Virus record (IMG/VR): IMGVR_UViG_3300020152_000034 | Coordinates: 1 to 45,334 of that record | From: a virus | Direction: 5' to 3' (one strand) | DNA length: 45,334 nt | Shown here: positions 16,057 through 23,039 of the stretch, one piece after another | Numbering within the stretch: position 1 is the first letter of the stretch | Layout: each line of letters begins with the position of its first letter | Program-made: the position numbers and the translations under genes | Notes under the pieces: model-generated | What the model saw: the letters and a program-made list of their open reading frames with translations, nothing else | Databases searched by the model: none | What the model was told of the DNA's origin: nothing

Positions 16057-16093
16057 TGATCGTGATTAACGGCTGCTTAACCATGTTTGATAA

Positions 16094-16111
16094 GGTTAAC
16101 GCGCGTTAACC
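16094..16111. repeat. 18-bp perfect palindrome GGTTAACGCGCGTTAACC
   Basis: Self-complementary over all 18 bases, built of two inverted GGTTAAC cores around GCGC. It is part of the TTAACC array. Confidence 0.85.
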
Positions 16112-16124
16112 AACAGCGTGACCG

Positions 16125-16346
16125 GGTTAACCTTAATAAGTCACCTTAACAGGCCAGTAACCCTAACACCGGATTAACCCTAACAGCGTGGTAAGGTTAA
16201 CAGTTTTATGCCGATTAACCTTACTTCGTCACTATGTCCGGTTAACCTTAACTTTTAACCTTACCGGCGTGTTAACCCTAACGTCCGATTAACCTTAATG
16301 CCGCGTTAACCCTACTTTTTAAGGTTAACGGCGTATTAAGGTTAAC
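16125..16346. repeat. Iteron-like array of TTAACCYTAA decamers
   Basis: Close matches to TTAACC(T/C)TAA start at 16127, 16157, 16174, 16215, 16242, 16255, 16272, 16289 and 16306, with reverse-orientation copies at 16191, 16319 and 16336. Runs at 16157-16174-16191, 16255-16272-16289-16306 and 16319-16336 are spaced exactly 17 bp, giving a ten-base core plus seven variable bases. Such phased arrays bind replication initiators in plasmids and phages; repressor or partition arrays look similar. Confidence 0.8.
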
Positions 16347-16400
16347 GTCACGCCCCCGTTTTATGCAGATTTACCATATTTCTCATTTGATCCTAGCTTT

Positions 16401-16502
16401 GAAACCGATTTTCCGAATCACCTTCACAGTTTTCCGCGCCGATCTGGCCTCGAAACTGATTTGGCGCATCACCTTCTGCCGTTTTGACCCGGACTGCGGC
16501 CA
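16401..16502. repeat. Imperfect 51-bp tandem repeat
   Basis: Segments starting at 16401 (GAAACCGATTTTCCG) and 16452 (GAAACTGATTTGGCG) stay aligned through ATCACCTTC and GTTTT. The 51-bp unit equals three 17-bp periods of the neighbouring iterons. It could also encode a repeated peptide in one frame, but that frame lacks a ribosome site. Confidence 0.6.
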
Positions 16503-16511
16503 AGGACAGCC

Positions 16512-16578
16512 GATCCTTAGCTTTTATCTTTATTTTATTTTATTAAGAAAAATAAGATAGTCCCATGCTAAGAGGATC
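16512..16578. repeat. AT-rich imperfect inverted repeat (possible unwinding element)
   Basis: GATCCTTAGC at 16512-16521 pairs with GCTAAGAGGATC at 16567-16578 (two-base bulge), and TATCTT at 16525-16530 pairs with AAGATA at 16554-16559. The interior of about 35 bases is nearly all A/T, in strong contrast to the GC-rich genome, as expected for a DNA unwinding element or extruding cruciform. Confidence 0.65.
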
Positions 16579-16787
16579 AATAGATAGACATGGCATGTTA
16601 CTTGATGTCGTCGTCAACCCCGATAGCTACATCGTCCGCATTATGCTCATCGGCATCATCTCCCTCATCGGAGATAGATTATATTCCTGCTGCTACATGG
16701 CCTCCCGGTTTCGGTTTATGCTGGAATAAAGGAATAAGCCTCCCCGGCACCCCTGCCGACCCCTCCCGAGCCGCCTTTTATTCAGAT

Positions 16788-16816
16788 TTGCCAGAGCCGA
16801 CCGCACCGGCTATATA
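16788..16816 (+). promoter_or_regulatory. Rightward promoter for the gene at 16852
   Basis: TTGCCA, 17 bases, TATATA. Predicted start about 16823 leaves a leader of about 29 bases with AGGAG before the ATG. It is the first promoter of the rightward half. Confidence 0.7.
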
Positions 16817-16851
16817 GATTGGTTCAAGATGTATTTCAGGAGCTTCATCCC

Positions 16852-18051
16852 ATGGTCCTCTGCCTCGAAAAAGCCCGCCGTGCTTGGATTCGGCTGCCTC
16901 GCCCCCTCCACGCCGCCCTGCTGGAACTGCGGGCTGAACACCCCCGCCCGGTGGTCTTCGGCACCAGCCAGTTCGTGCGTTTCGAGCGCGGCCTGACCGA
17001 CTGGAAACTGACCGACATAAAACCCGGACCATTCGGCATAAACGGCGAGATCGTGTCCGGCGCGACCCTCAACCGGCTGGGCATGGCGTTCGCGAAGCAC
17101 CTGCAACCCCTGTCGAACGATAAGCGGACCCTGACGCCGCTGATGCCCTTGGCCGATGTCTTGGCCGAGCTACCGCAGCCGATCATCGACTGGCTCTCCG
17201 GGACACCCCCCATCGAAAAACATGAGGGGGGTATCTTGTTTGAAGTGCTGGGGGTGTTGCTCCCGACGTTCCGGGGGGATGGCTATAATCCCAGCCGCGA
17301 GTTGACGCTGGCGCTCGAAGAACTGGCGTTCAGGCGCAGCGGCGGTGTCTTGAGGAAGGACGGTCCTGCGTCCCCGTATCTGGAACCGCATGTCGCCGAC
17401 ATCCTGCGGCGCATTCTCGACGAGAACGGCGTCCCGTGGAAGGACGGCGGGATCGACGGTCGCCTGATCCGCAGTCTAGGCGATAAGGACGGCGCGGGCC
17501 TCGTCACGCTTCGGACGCTGCCCGGTCGCGAACACTTCACCGTCGCCGACCAAGAGTGGGCCGTGCCTCACATGATGCGCGCCGTAGCCCGTGCGCTGGT
17601 TGACGGCGAGACGGACCCGTTCAAGCTCGCCGTGCTGATGCCTGATGCCTACCGGATTTGGCTGGCGGACGGTCTTCCGGTCTCATCGGTCCCTCCGCAT
17701 CCCCGCCTGTTGGCCCTGATCGGCGTCATCAAGCGCAAGGGCAAATACGACTGGCAGTTCGTGAAGGACTACGCTGACATCCAGCACCGGATGGCCGCCT
17801 TCCTTCGAGCCTACGAGCGCGGCGACGTGGTGCCGGACGACACTCCGTATGACGGCTCCGGCGTGGACATCGTGCTACCGGACTCGGACGGTCCTGCCGA
17901 CGAGGACTGGGCCGCGCTCGACATGTCGCCTGCCCCGGCGGTGATCGAAGCGCCTGTGCCCTCCAACGCCGATCTCGAAGCCATGCACCAGCAGCGCGCC
18001 GCCCGATCCGGTGACATCTCCGTCACGCCCGACGAGTTCGACATCCTCTAG
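16852..18051 (+). CDS. Hypothetical protein with EFDIL tail, first rightward gene
   Basis: 399 residues; ATG at 16852 chosen because AGGAG lies nine bases upstream, while an earlier TTG has none. The body is mixed alpha/beta with several Leu-rich helices (LHAALLELRAEHP, LADVLAELPQPIIDWL, HMMRAVARALVDG, FVKDYADIQHRMAAFLRAYE). The last 70 residues are acidic and Pro/Ala-rich, a likely disordered linker ending in TPDEFDIL, the same terminus as the small terminase. No family recognised. Its place beside the iteron array makes a replication-initiator or origin-binding role possible, but no known initiator fold is visible. GC3 is typical of the neighbours. Confidence 0.75.
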   Translation: MVLCLEKARRAWIRLPRPLHAALLELRAEHPRPVVFGTSQFVRFERGLTDWKLTDIKPGPFGINGEIVSGATLNRLGMAFAKHLQPLSNDKRTLTPLMPLADVLAELPQPIIDWLSGTPPIEKHEGGILFEVLGVLLPTFRGDGYNPSRELTLALEELAFRRSGGVLRKDGPASPYLEPHVADILRRILDENGVPWKDGGIDGRLIRSLGDKDGAGLVTLRTLPGREHFTVADQEWAVPHMMRAVARALVDGETDPFKLAVLMPDAYRIWLADGLPVSSVPPHPRLLALIGVIKRKGKYDWQFVKDYADIQHRMAAFLRAYERGDVVPDDTPYDGSGVDIVLPDSDGPADEDWAALDMSPAPAVIEAPVPSNADLEAMHQQRAARSGDISVTPDEFDIL

Positions 18052-18087
18052 GCGGAACCTACGGCCACAGGGCGGCGTTGCGCGGGC

Positions 18088-18273
18088 ATGACGGCGCAAC
18101 TGGCCCCGGAGACCATGGAACTGATCGCTGACATCATGGACTACGAACTGGTCCCTCAAGTCTATGTCCTTGAGCGCCCTGACCAGCCGTGGCGTCCTCT
18201 GCTGCGTGATGATCCATACGAGCCGCCCGAGCCTCTGGTTCTGGCGGGCGATGACCCGTGGGACATCCTCTAG
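18088..18273 (+). CDS. Small acidic protein ending PWDIL
   Basis: 61 residues, acidic and proline-rich after an opening helix (LAPETMELIADIMDYEL). It ends in DDPWDIL, a variant of the shared terminal peptide with Trp in place of Phe. The gene is so small that much of it is tail, which supports the idea that the tail is the functional part. The ribosome site is not obvious. Unrecognised otherwise. Confidence 0.55.
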   Translation: MTAQLAPETMELIADIMDYELVPQVYVLERPDQPWRPLLRDDPYEPPEPLVLAGDDPWDIL

Positions 18274-18281
18274 CCCCTGCC

Positions 18282-18311
18282 TTGAATACCCGACGTGCCT
18301 GCCCGTATCCT
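18282..18311 (+). promoter_or_regulatory. Possible promoter before the gene at 18336
   Basis: TTGAAT, 17-18 bases, GTATCC/TATCCT. The hexamers are weaker than in the main promoter series; the position, 25 bases above an ATG with GGAGGA, is reasonable. Confidence 0.35.
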
Positions 18312-18335
18312 GACCACCCATCCACGGAGGAAGCC

Positions 18336-18830
18336 ATGAAGCTCCTGACCCTGACACTCCGCCGCCCTGACGGGACGCTCCACACGGCCAGCGAGCGCCT
18401 GTCGGACGCCCACGCCCATGACGCCGCCTACGTCGAGCGCGAGCGCGCCCGGATCGGCTCGAAGCACCGTGACGACCGGCTGGAAGGCTGGGCCATCGTG
18501 GACAGCACCGCCGTCCGCAAGGCCAGCGAGCGCAACACGAAGGTCGCCGAGCAACACGACCTGACGCAGGACGACCCGGACGGTCGCGACTTCCACGCTG
18601 GCGTCCAGCACGGCGACGCCGTGGGCCAACTCGAAGAAGCCGTCGTCAAGCCGGTGAACGGCGACGCCGAGACGGAAGGCACCCGCAGCCTGTCCGAACT
18701 GGATACGGCCGAGGACACCTTCGCCGCGCTGGAAGCCGAGGACGCGCCAGCCGATCCGGGCGACACGCCGCCGGACAGCCCGGACGACGCCGACGCGCCC
18801 AGCACCCCGTCGAAGCGCAGCAAGAAATAA
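18336..18830 (+). CDS. Hypothetical acidic-tailed protein
   Basis: 164 residues, ATG after GGAGGAAG. Residues 1-70 form a small beta/alpha unit (KLLTLTLRRPDGTLHTAS, AYVERERARIGSKHRDDRLEGWAIVD). From about 110 the chain is Asp/Glu/Ala/Pro-rich and ends in a basic SKRSKK, so it is probably disordered. No terminal DIL peptide. A terminator follows within 30 bases, so this gene closes the first rightward unit. Confidence 0.6.
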   Translation: MKLLTLTLRRPDGTLHTASERLSDAHAHDAAYVERERARIGSKHRDDRLEGWAIVDSTAVRKASERNTKVAEQHDLTQDDPDGRDFHAGVQHGDAVGQLEEAVVKPVNGDAETEGTRSLSELDTAEDTFAALEAEDAPADPGDTPPDSPDDADAPSTPSKRSKK

Positions 18831-18858
18831 GCAGCAGTCAACACGCTGCACTTTTCAA

Positions 18859-18893
18859 AGCCGGGTAGGTTGACAGCCTGCCCGGCTTCTTTT
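18859..18893 (+). terminator. Terminator whose loop contains a promoter -35
   Basis: Eleven-pair stem AGCCGGGTAGG / CCTGCCCGGCT (one G-U), seven-base loop TTGACAG, followed by TCTTTT. The loop supplies TTGACA of the promoter at 18870-18898, so end of one unit and start of the next are superimposed. Confidence 0.8.
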
Positions 18894-18898
18894 ATGGA
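18870..18898 (+). promoter_or_regulatory. Promoter overlapping the terminator
   Basis: TTGACA, 17 bases, TATGGA. It would drive the operon beginning at 18945. The -35 is in the hairpin loop and the spacer is the right arm. Confidence 0.55.
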
Positions 18899-18944
18899 GA
18901 CAGTTCACGCCGCCTTCGGGCACTCACGCAGGAGATCAGATCAC

Positions 18945-19676
18945 ATGCCGGGACCGACCGCTCTCATCACCGACCCCGCCAAAATCGACCGTGCCTACGA
19001 GGCCCGCGAACAGCAACGCCGGGAGGCCGCCCAAGCCTACACCGAAGGCGCTCTGGTCTACCACGCGGCGATCCGCGACATCAGCGATGAACCGGCCAAG
19101 GAAGCTGCGGCGCGCGAGGCGTTCGGCAAGAACCCCTACGGCATGGTCAGCTACGCCGACGAGGGCCACCAGCGCCCGCAATGGTTCAGCGGCTTCAACG
19201 ACGCCATGGCGGCGCTCTACGGCGTCAGAAAGGCCCTGTGGCAACTGTCGCCGCGCGATGATCTGCGCCCGGACGAACTGAACGGCCGCAGCGCCAGCAC
19301 GAACGACCGGATCGAAAGCTACGAGCAAGCAGTCCTGTGCGCCGAGCGCCTGTCGGACGTGCAGAAGGTGCAATACTGGGCGGAAGATCGCGGGGCCAAC
19401 GTCTCGCCGCGCTACGCCGTCGTCCGCGCCTTCGCCATCGGCGAGCCGGTGTCCTACGGCTTCAACGGGGACAGCTATATCGCCGGTCGGATCGTCCGCA
19501 TGTCGGCGATGCCCAAGGGTGCATCCAAGGCGGAAGGTCCGCGCATCATCGTGACGCAGGACACGAACGGCGTCCGTCGTCAGTTCTTCCGCCGCCGGAA
19601 GACCGGCTCGTGGGTGAACAAGGGAACGTGGAGCCTGATCCACGGCTGGCACAACGACCGCAACCCGAGCTTCTGA
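18945..19676 (+). CDS. Conserved-type phage hypothetical protein
   Basis: 243 residues, ATG with AGGAG in the leader CACGCAGGAGATC, which recurs before the gene at 29149. N-terminal helices (KIDRAYEAREQQRREAAQAYTEG) contain DEPAKEAAAREAFGKNPYG, an N-P-Y/W-x-x-GF-like helical unit common in small phage proteins. The C-terminal part (GDSYIAGRIVRMS, IIVTQDTNGVRRQFFRRRKTGSWVNKG, HGWHNDRNPSF) is a beta domain I recognise from phage hypothetical proteins ending in NPSF. Function unknown. Confidence 0.7.
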   Translation: MPGPTALITDPAKIDRAYEAREQQRREAAQAYTEGALVYHAAIRDISDEPAKEAAAREAFGKNPYGMVSYADEGHQRPQWFSGFNDAMAALYGVRKALWQLSPRDDLRPDELNGRSASTNDRIESYEQAVLCAERLSDVQKVQYWAEDRGANVSPRYAVVRAFAIGEPVSYGFNGDSYIAGRIVRMSAMPKGASKAEGPRIIVTQDTNGVRRQFFRRRKTGSWVNKGTWSLIHGWHNDRNPSF

Positions 19677-19678
19677 CC

Positions 19679-19891
19679 ATGACCACGTTCATCGAGAACA
19701 ACGATGGCGTCCACGTCGAGAACGGCGAGTTCACTCTTTGCGGCGACAGCTTCGACATCGGATCGACGGAGGGTGAAGCCTGCGGCGATACTCGGCCGAC
19801 GAAGAAGCGCCGTGTGACGTGCAAGCGGTGCGCCGAGATCATCCTGATCTGCCGAGGCGTCCAGATCGCCAGCGAGCTTGTGGAGGACTGA
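19679..19891 (+). CDS. Small zinc-finger-like protein
   Basis: 70 residues. Cysteines at CGDSFDI, EACGD and VTCKRCAE, with C-x2-C in TCKRC, resemble the many small phage proteins that carry a single zinc site just before a helix. Starts two bases after the preceding stop. Likely early accessory protein; target unknown. Confidence 0.6.
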   Translation: MTTFIENNDGVHVENGEFTLCGDSFDIGSTEGEACGDTRPTKKRRVTCKRCAEIILICRGVQIASELVED

Positions 19892-19892
19892 C

Positions 19893-19985
19893 ATGATGGA
19901 AACCATCTTCGACATCGGGCGGCTCTACATCAGCTTCATCGCTGGGTTCCTGTGCTGCGCCGTCCTGTTCAAGCGGAGGCGCTGA
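19893..19985 (+). CDS. 30-residue single-span membrane peptide
   Basis: ATG at 19893 (a second ATG follows directly) with GGAGG eight bases upstream and ending one base before the next gene. The product METIFDIGRLYISF, IAGFLCCAVLF, KRRR has one membrane span and a positive C-terminal anchor (inside). Spacing and codon use fit the operon, so I believe it is translated. Role unknown. Confidence 0.55.
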   Translation: MMETIFDIGRLYISFIAGFLCCAVLFKRRR

Positions 19986-19986
19986 C

Positions 19987-20202
19987 ATGGCGGCAACTCT
20001 CACTCGCTGCTTCCATGTGTCCATCAAGGACGACCGGAAGCTGACGCTGGCCTTTCTGGACTGGTGCATGGCGGAGCGCATCTACACGCTGCGCGGCACA
20101 GGCGGCGCGACTGGCCCGGACTTCGTGAGCCAGACCTATCCGCTGCACCACGCCGAGCGCATCGAGCGGTGGATCATCGACAACGAAGGGAGACCCGAAT
20201 GA
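19987..20202 (+). CDS. Small hypothetical protein
   Basis: 71 residues. Opening strand and helix (CFHVSIKDDRKLTLAFLDWCMAERIY), then GGATGPDFVSQTYPLHHAERIERWIID. Looks like a compact alpha/beta domain; not recognised. Overlaps the next gene by four bases (ATGA). Confidence 0.6.
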   Translation: MAATLTRCFHVSIKDDRKLTLAFLDWCMAERIYTLRGTGGATGPDFVSQTYPLHHAERIERWIIDNEGRPE

Positions 20203-20396
20203 CGACGCAGGCAAAGAACGAAGGCAGCATGGCAGGCGCGATCCTGACCTTCATGTTCGCAGCGGCGACGCTGGTGATCGTGCTGGCGTTCGCGTCCTAC
20301 CCGGCGCAGCCCGATCCCCGGCAGGAGTGCGTCAGCACCTTGGCCGAAGCTGGCGTCGTGAGGGACGGCCGCGCCCTCCATCGGGTGTGCCGGTGA
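20199..20396 (+). CDS. Small membrane or exported protein
   Basis: 65 residues. Residues 10-33 (MAGAILTFMFAAATLVIVLAFASYPA) are a membrane span or uncleaved signal; the remaining 30 residues (DPRQECVSTLAEAGVVRDGRALHRVC) hold two cysteines that could form a disulfide in the periplasm. Coupled by ATGA and GTGA overlaps on both sides. An Rz-like or inner-membrane accessory role is possible but not shown. Confidence 0.55.
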   Translation: MTTQAKNEGSMAGAILTFMFAAATLVIVLAFASYPAQPDPRQECVSTLAEAGVVRDGRALHRVCR

Positions 20397-20569
20397 AACG
20401 CCCTTCCGAGACCGGCCGCTTCATGTCCTGCCAAGGCGCGAACTACGTCCTTAAGCTGGACCCGGCCAAGGCTGCCCAGCAGGCGCAGCTTCGCGCCGCC
20501 GAACGGCAGGGCAAGCGGATCGCTGTCCAGTTCGAGCCACCGAAGAAACCATGGAGCAAGAACCGATGA
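20393..20569 (+). CDS. Small basic hypothetical protein
   Basis: 58 residues from a GTG that overlaps the previous stop (GTGA). Basic and helical in the middle (DPAKAAQQAQLRAAERQGKRIAVQF), ending in PPKKPWSKNR. No family recognised. Confidence 0.5.
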   Translation: MKRPSETGRFMSCQGANYVLKLDPAKAAQQAQLRAAERQGKRIAVQFEPPKKPWSKNR

Positions 20570-21045
20570 GTGGATTGTCAACGCCTCCCCGCGACAACTG
20601 CGAAGTTGAAGGCTGCTACCGGGAGCGGGAACTGCGCCAACTGCGCTGCGCCGATCATCGCATCTCCACTCTCAAGGCAGCCCCGGAGACGGTCTACGGC
20701 ACGACGCCCGGACAGATCGACATGCGTCTTGTCGAGCCGCAACCTGTCGATCCAGACGCGCGCCAAATCACGCTCAAATGTGAGATCGTCCACGACCGCA
20801 CCCGACAAACACTGGTGATCTCCGGTCGCATCTGGAACCTGATCGTCTACGAGCCGAAAGGGTCGAAGGACTGCGCCGAGTATACGCTGGTGGAAGATGG
20901 CGACGGCAAGCTAATAGGCGAGATCGCGGTGAACGCCACGTCTGGCGTCCTGTCCCTGTGCGAATGGTCTCGCAAGATCGTGGCGATGTTCCTGACGCAG
21001 AACTGGGACGCCATCTATAAGCTGATGGAGGAACGCCAACGATGA
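20566..21045 (+). CDS. Hypothetical protein with N-terminal zinc site
   Basis: 159 residues from the ATG that overlaps the previous stop by four bases; an ATG five codons earlier is possible. Cys12, Cys17, Cys28 and His31 (CEVEGC, RCADH) form a likely zinc knuckle. The rest is a beta-rich domain (ITLKCEIVHDRTRQTLVISGRIWNLIVYEP, YTLVEDGDGKLIGEIAVN) and a C-terminal helix. Not recognised. Confidence 0.6.
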   Translation: MSGLSTPPRDNCEVEGCYRERELRQLRCADHRISTLKAAPETVYGTTPGQIDMRLVEPQPVDPDARQITLKCEIVHDRTRQTLVISGRIWNLIVYEPKGSKDCAEYTLVEDGDGKLIGEIAVNATSGVLSLCEWSRKIVAMFLTQNWDAIYKLMEERQR

Positions 21046-21311
21046 GCGACGACATCACGCCAGTCAACGACGGCGACAGGATCGCCATGGGCGTCCGGCT
21101 GATCCAGAAGGAGCATTCGCACCGGCCACCGCGCATGGTGCAGTTCATCCGCATGGAAGTCGTCGGCACCGGCTATCTCGTGACCTACTGCCTCTGGAAC
21201 GCCTTCCCGAACGATCCGGTCAACGCCGACGAGATCAGGCTGGCCTTCATGCACGAGGACGGCATCATTTGGGACCGCTCGACGCGCTTCCCTGATCCGG
21301 GCGCTGGATGA
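21042..21311 (+). CDS. Small hypothetical protein
   Basis: 89 residues, coupled on both sides. Strands with many aromatic residues (MVQFIRMEVVGTGYLVTYCLWNAFP) and an acidic central loop. Unrecognised. It overlaps the regulator gene downstream, so both are made together. Confidence 0.55.
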   Translation: MSDDITPVNDGDRIAMGVRLIQKEHSHRPPRMVQFIRMEVVGTGYLVTYCLWNAFPNDPVNADEIRLAFMHEDGIIWDRSTRFPDPGAG

Positions 21312-22141
21312 GGCCGCCGCGCAGTCCAGAGAGCCTAGCAGCGCGCGATAAGTGCATCGTGGCGCTGACGGCTGCCGGGATCAGCATATCGGTCATCGCA
21401 CTGGGCCTGAACATGTCCGAGACGGCCGTGTCGAACAGGCGGCGGAAGCTGGGCATCGCGCGCAAGCCGGATGTCATGGTGCCGCTCGACGGCGAAGTCT
21501 GGATCGACCGGCCTGATCTCGGCGTCCGAGTGTCGGACAAGGGGCGCTTCGCGTCGATGAAGACCGGCTGCCTCTTGAAGATCAGCCAAGGCCGCTATCA
21601 CGGTTACATCACCGTGAATGTAGGAACGCCGAAGCAGACAACTATCAGCACCGAGTATTTGGTCGCTGACACCTTCGGCCGACCGCGCGTCGTCAAGATG
21701 TATGCCGACCGATATACGATGCTCGAAGACAGCATCATCAAGCAGGCTACCAGTTTCGCGGACGCGGTGAACAAGCTGCCGACCCGGACGCCGGACGCGA
21801 TCAAGGCCCGAGCGAAGCGGCTGGGGAAGAAGTTCGGCCGGACGCGGGTCGCCGGGGAGACGGCCAAGGGCAGCGTCCCTTACCTGCACCCGCTCTACGT
21901 CGCGGCGAGCGCCGTGGTGCCCCGTGGGATGCCGGAGGACGTGCGGGACGACCTGATCTCGGACCTGATGCTGCTGTCGCTCGAAGGCAAGGCGCAGGAC
22001 ATGCGCGCAGCATTCAAGGCGGTCCTGTCAGAACGGAATCGGATGATGGGCACCTACAAGGAGCGGTCGCTGGACGCCAAGATCGGCGACACTGATCTGC
22101 GCCTGATTGACACGATAGCCGCCGACCGCGAACACTTCTAG
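21308..22141 (+). CDS. DNA-binding regulator: HTH, NUMOD4-like and sigma-like segments
   Basis: 277 residues. Residues 17-49 form a helix-turn-helix (CIVALTAAGISISVIALG, MSETAVSNRRRKLG). Residues about 60-125 follow the NUMOD4/HNH-associated pattern (LGVRVSDKGRFASMK, GYITVNV, EYLVADTF), but the histidine expected before LVA is replaced by Tyr/Glu and no HNH motif follows, so a nuclease is unlikely. A second helix-turn-helix-like stretch spans 147-175. The C-terminus (RSLDAKIGD, LRLIDTIAAD, residues 253-272) resembles the SLDxPIGDD segment of sigma-70 family region 3, preceded by helices VRDDLISDLMLLSLEGK. It may be an accessory transcription factor contacting polymerase; this is inference from motifs. 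Confidence 0.6.
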   Translation: MRPPRSPESLAARDKCIVALTAAGISISVIALGLNMSETAVSNRRRKLGIARKPDVMVPLDGEVWIDRPDLGVRVSDKGRFASMKTGCLLKISQGRYHGYITVNVGTPKQTTISTEYLVADTFGRPRVVKMYADRYTMLEDSIIKQATSFADAVNKLPTRTPDAIKARAKRLGKKFGRTRVAGETAKGSVPYLHPLYVAASAVVPRGMPEDVRDDLISDLMLLSLEGKAQDMRAAFKAVLSERNRMMGTYKERSLDAKIGDTDLRLIDTIAADREHF

Positions 22142-22156
22142 TCAAGGAGAAAACAC

Positions 22157-22363
22157 ATGAGCATAGAAACACAGAGGGCCGAGTTCGACGCCCTCAAGGC
22201 GTTGATCGAACAAGACCGTCGTTTGACGCATACAATGGTTGTAGACGACGACTATCCCGAAGTGCGTTATGACTTCGAGAGCGCCCTTGCTACCTTCATC
22301 GACAAGATGAAGCAGAACGGAAGGTTCGAGCAGGGCAATCGGTATCGGCTGGTGGCGATATGA
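22157..22363 (+). CDS. Small helical hypothetical protein
   Basis: 68 residues, ATG after AAGGAG. Two amphipathic helices (RAEFDALKALIEQDRRL, DFESALATFIDKMKQNGRF) around an acidic turn. Unrecognised. Overlaps the next gene by four bases. Confidence 0.6.
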   Translation: MSIETQRAEFDALKALIEQDRRLTHTMVVDDDYPEVRYDFESALATFIDKMKQNGRFEQGNRYRLVAI

Positions 22364-22779
22364 CCGGCTTGAGTGGGGCACCGGACGCGGCTCGTCGGAT
22401 GCTAGGTGTTGAAGCCAGCACCTACGGAGAGCCAGACGTGTCGGCTATTCGACGCAACACCTGTCCCTGCTGCCTGACGGTCGGGAAGTTCAGAGCGGGT
22501 CCGAGCGGCGGCATGTCTACGAACTACGAGTGCATCTGCGGCTCGAAGATCAATGTCACGTCCGGGTTCGGCGGGCCGTTCAGAGTGGACATCCTGTATG
22601 AAAGCCCGGAGGCGGGTCCGATGCGGCAGGCGAAGCGGGAGGCAGATCGTCAGAAGCGAGAGGTCGAAGATCGCGCACAGCGGGAACAGGACATCGGCGA
22701 AGCTATCGGCATGGGCCTTGTCTTCCTGTTGTTCGTCGGCTTCTTCGTGTTCCTGCACCTGACGCGCCAAGGCGGCTAG
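22360..22779 (+). CDS. Zinc-ribbon membrane protein
   Basis: 139 residues. Cys35, 37, 38, 58 and 60 (TCPCC and CICG) form a zinc ribbon in the N-terminal half; residues about 85-112 are a charged helix (RQAKREADRQKREVEDRAQREQD) and 117-136 a membrane span (IGMGLVFLLFVGFFVFLHL). A cytoplasmic zinc domain tethered by a coiled segment to the membrane is the simplest reading. Last gene of the unit that starts at 18945. Confidence 0.6.
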   Translation: MTGLSGAPDAARRMLGVEASTYGEPDVSAIRRNTCPCCLTVGKFRAGPSGGMSTNYECICGSKINVTSGFGGPFRVDILYESPEAGPMRQAKREADRQKREVEDRAQREQDIGEAIGMGLVFLLFVGFFVFLHLTRQGG

Positions 22780-22805
22780 ACAACCGGGCTTGCCCGGATT
22801 ATAGG
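22777..22805 (+). promoter_or_regulatory. Promoter with a palindromic operator in its spacer
   Basis: TAGACA, 17 bases, TATAGG; the spacer contains the 14-bp palindrome CCGGGCTTGCCCGG (22784-22797). The same core occurs in the spacer of the promoter at 43521 and upstream of the one at 29064. A leader of about 35 bases with GGGGAGGAA precedes the ATG at 22845. Confidence 0.6.
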
Positions 22806-22844
22806 CGAAGCTCACGCTCGATTCACACAGGGGAGGAACCCATC

Positions 22845-23039
22845 ATGGCGTCCAACATGAACACCCGGCGATACGTCAAGAACTGGATCGAGCGGCATGG
22901 CCCGCAGACCCGGACGGGACTGATCGACGGCCTCAAGATGGCGTTCGCGCACGACATGGTGGAGGACATCGCGAACGACCTGTTCCGCGAGGAATACCTG
23001 TCGGCCGACAACGACGGCATGATCCGCTGGGTCGGTTGA
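22845..23039 (+). CDS. Small helix-turn-helix-like protein
   Basis: 64 residues, ATG after GGGGAGG. The order of helices and the final strand (TRRYVKNWIERHGPQTRTGLIDGLKMAFAHDMVEDIANDLFREEYLSAD, MIRWVG) is like a minimal winged helix: helix, helix, recognition helix, hairpin. First gene under an operator-bearing promoter, so it might autoregulate. No family recognised. Confidence 0.55.
   Translation: MASNMNTRRYVKNWIERHGPQTRTGLIDGLKMAFAHDMVEDIANDLFREEYLSADNDGMIRWVG

Larger units (their letters stand above)
15527..16851. other. Divergent non-coding region, candidate replication origin
   Basis: 1325 bases without a supported gene, between leftward and rightward operons. From left to right it holds a leader with hairpins, a leftward promoter, a 17-bp direct repeat, a 13-bp inverted repeat, an 18-bp palindrome, an array of TTAACCYTAA sites, a 51-bp imperfect direct repeat, an AT-rich imperfect inverted repeat and a rightward promoter. 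Iterated sites next to an AT-rich segment at a divergence point are the classical architecture of an origin; an operator or partition array is the alternative. Confidence 0.6.

Noticed and set aside
15719-16084. 121-codon minus-strand frame in the divergent region
   Set aside because: Crosses direct and inverted repeats and the leftward promoter, has no ribosome site, and its codon use is unlike neighbouring genes.
16077-16346. Telomere-like CCCTAA repeats
   Set aside because: The CCCTAA match is part of the irregular TTAACCYTAA sites in both orientations; spacing and context fit binding sites, not terminal repeats.
16363-16560. 65-codon plus-strand frame over the 51-bp repeats
   Set aside because: No ribosome site, AT-rich codons, and it runs through the AT-rich inverted repeat. 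The repeat period is divisible by three, so a decayed or unusual peptide cannot be fully excluded.
16590-16817. Serine/proline-rich plus frame, and an acidic fragment on the opposite strand (about 16594-16670)
   Set aside because: Neither has a proper start or ribosome site; the acidic minus-strand stretch looks like a C-terminal gene remnant at most.
12033-16851. CRISPR array
   Set aside because: Repeats are too short (10-17 bp), lack equal-length unique spacers of 25-40 bp, and no cas genes are present.
21308-22141. Calling this gene an active homing endonuclease
   Set aside because: The NUMOD4-like core lacks the metal-binding HNH residues; the catalytic part is absent.
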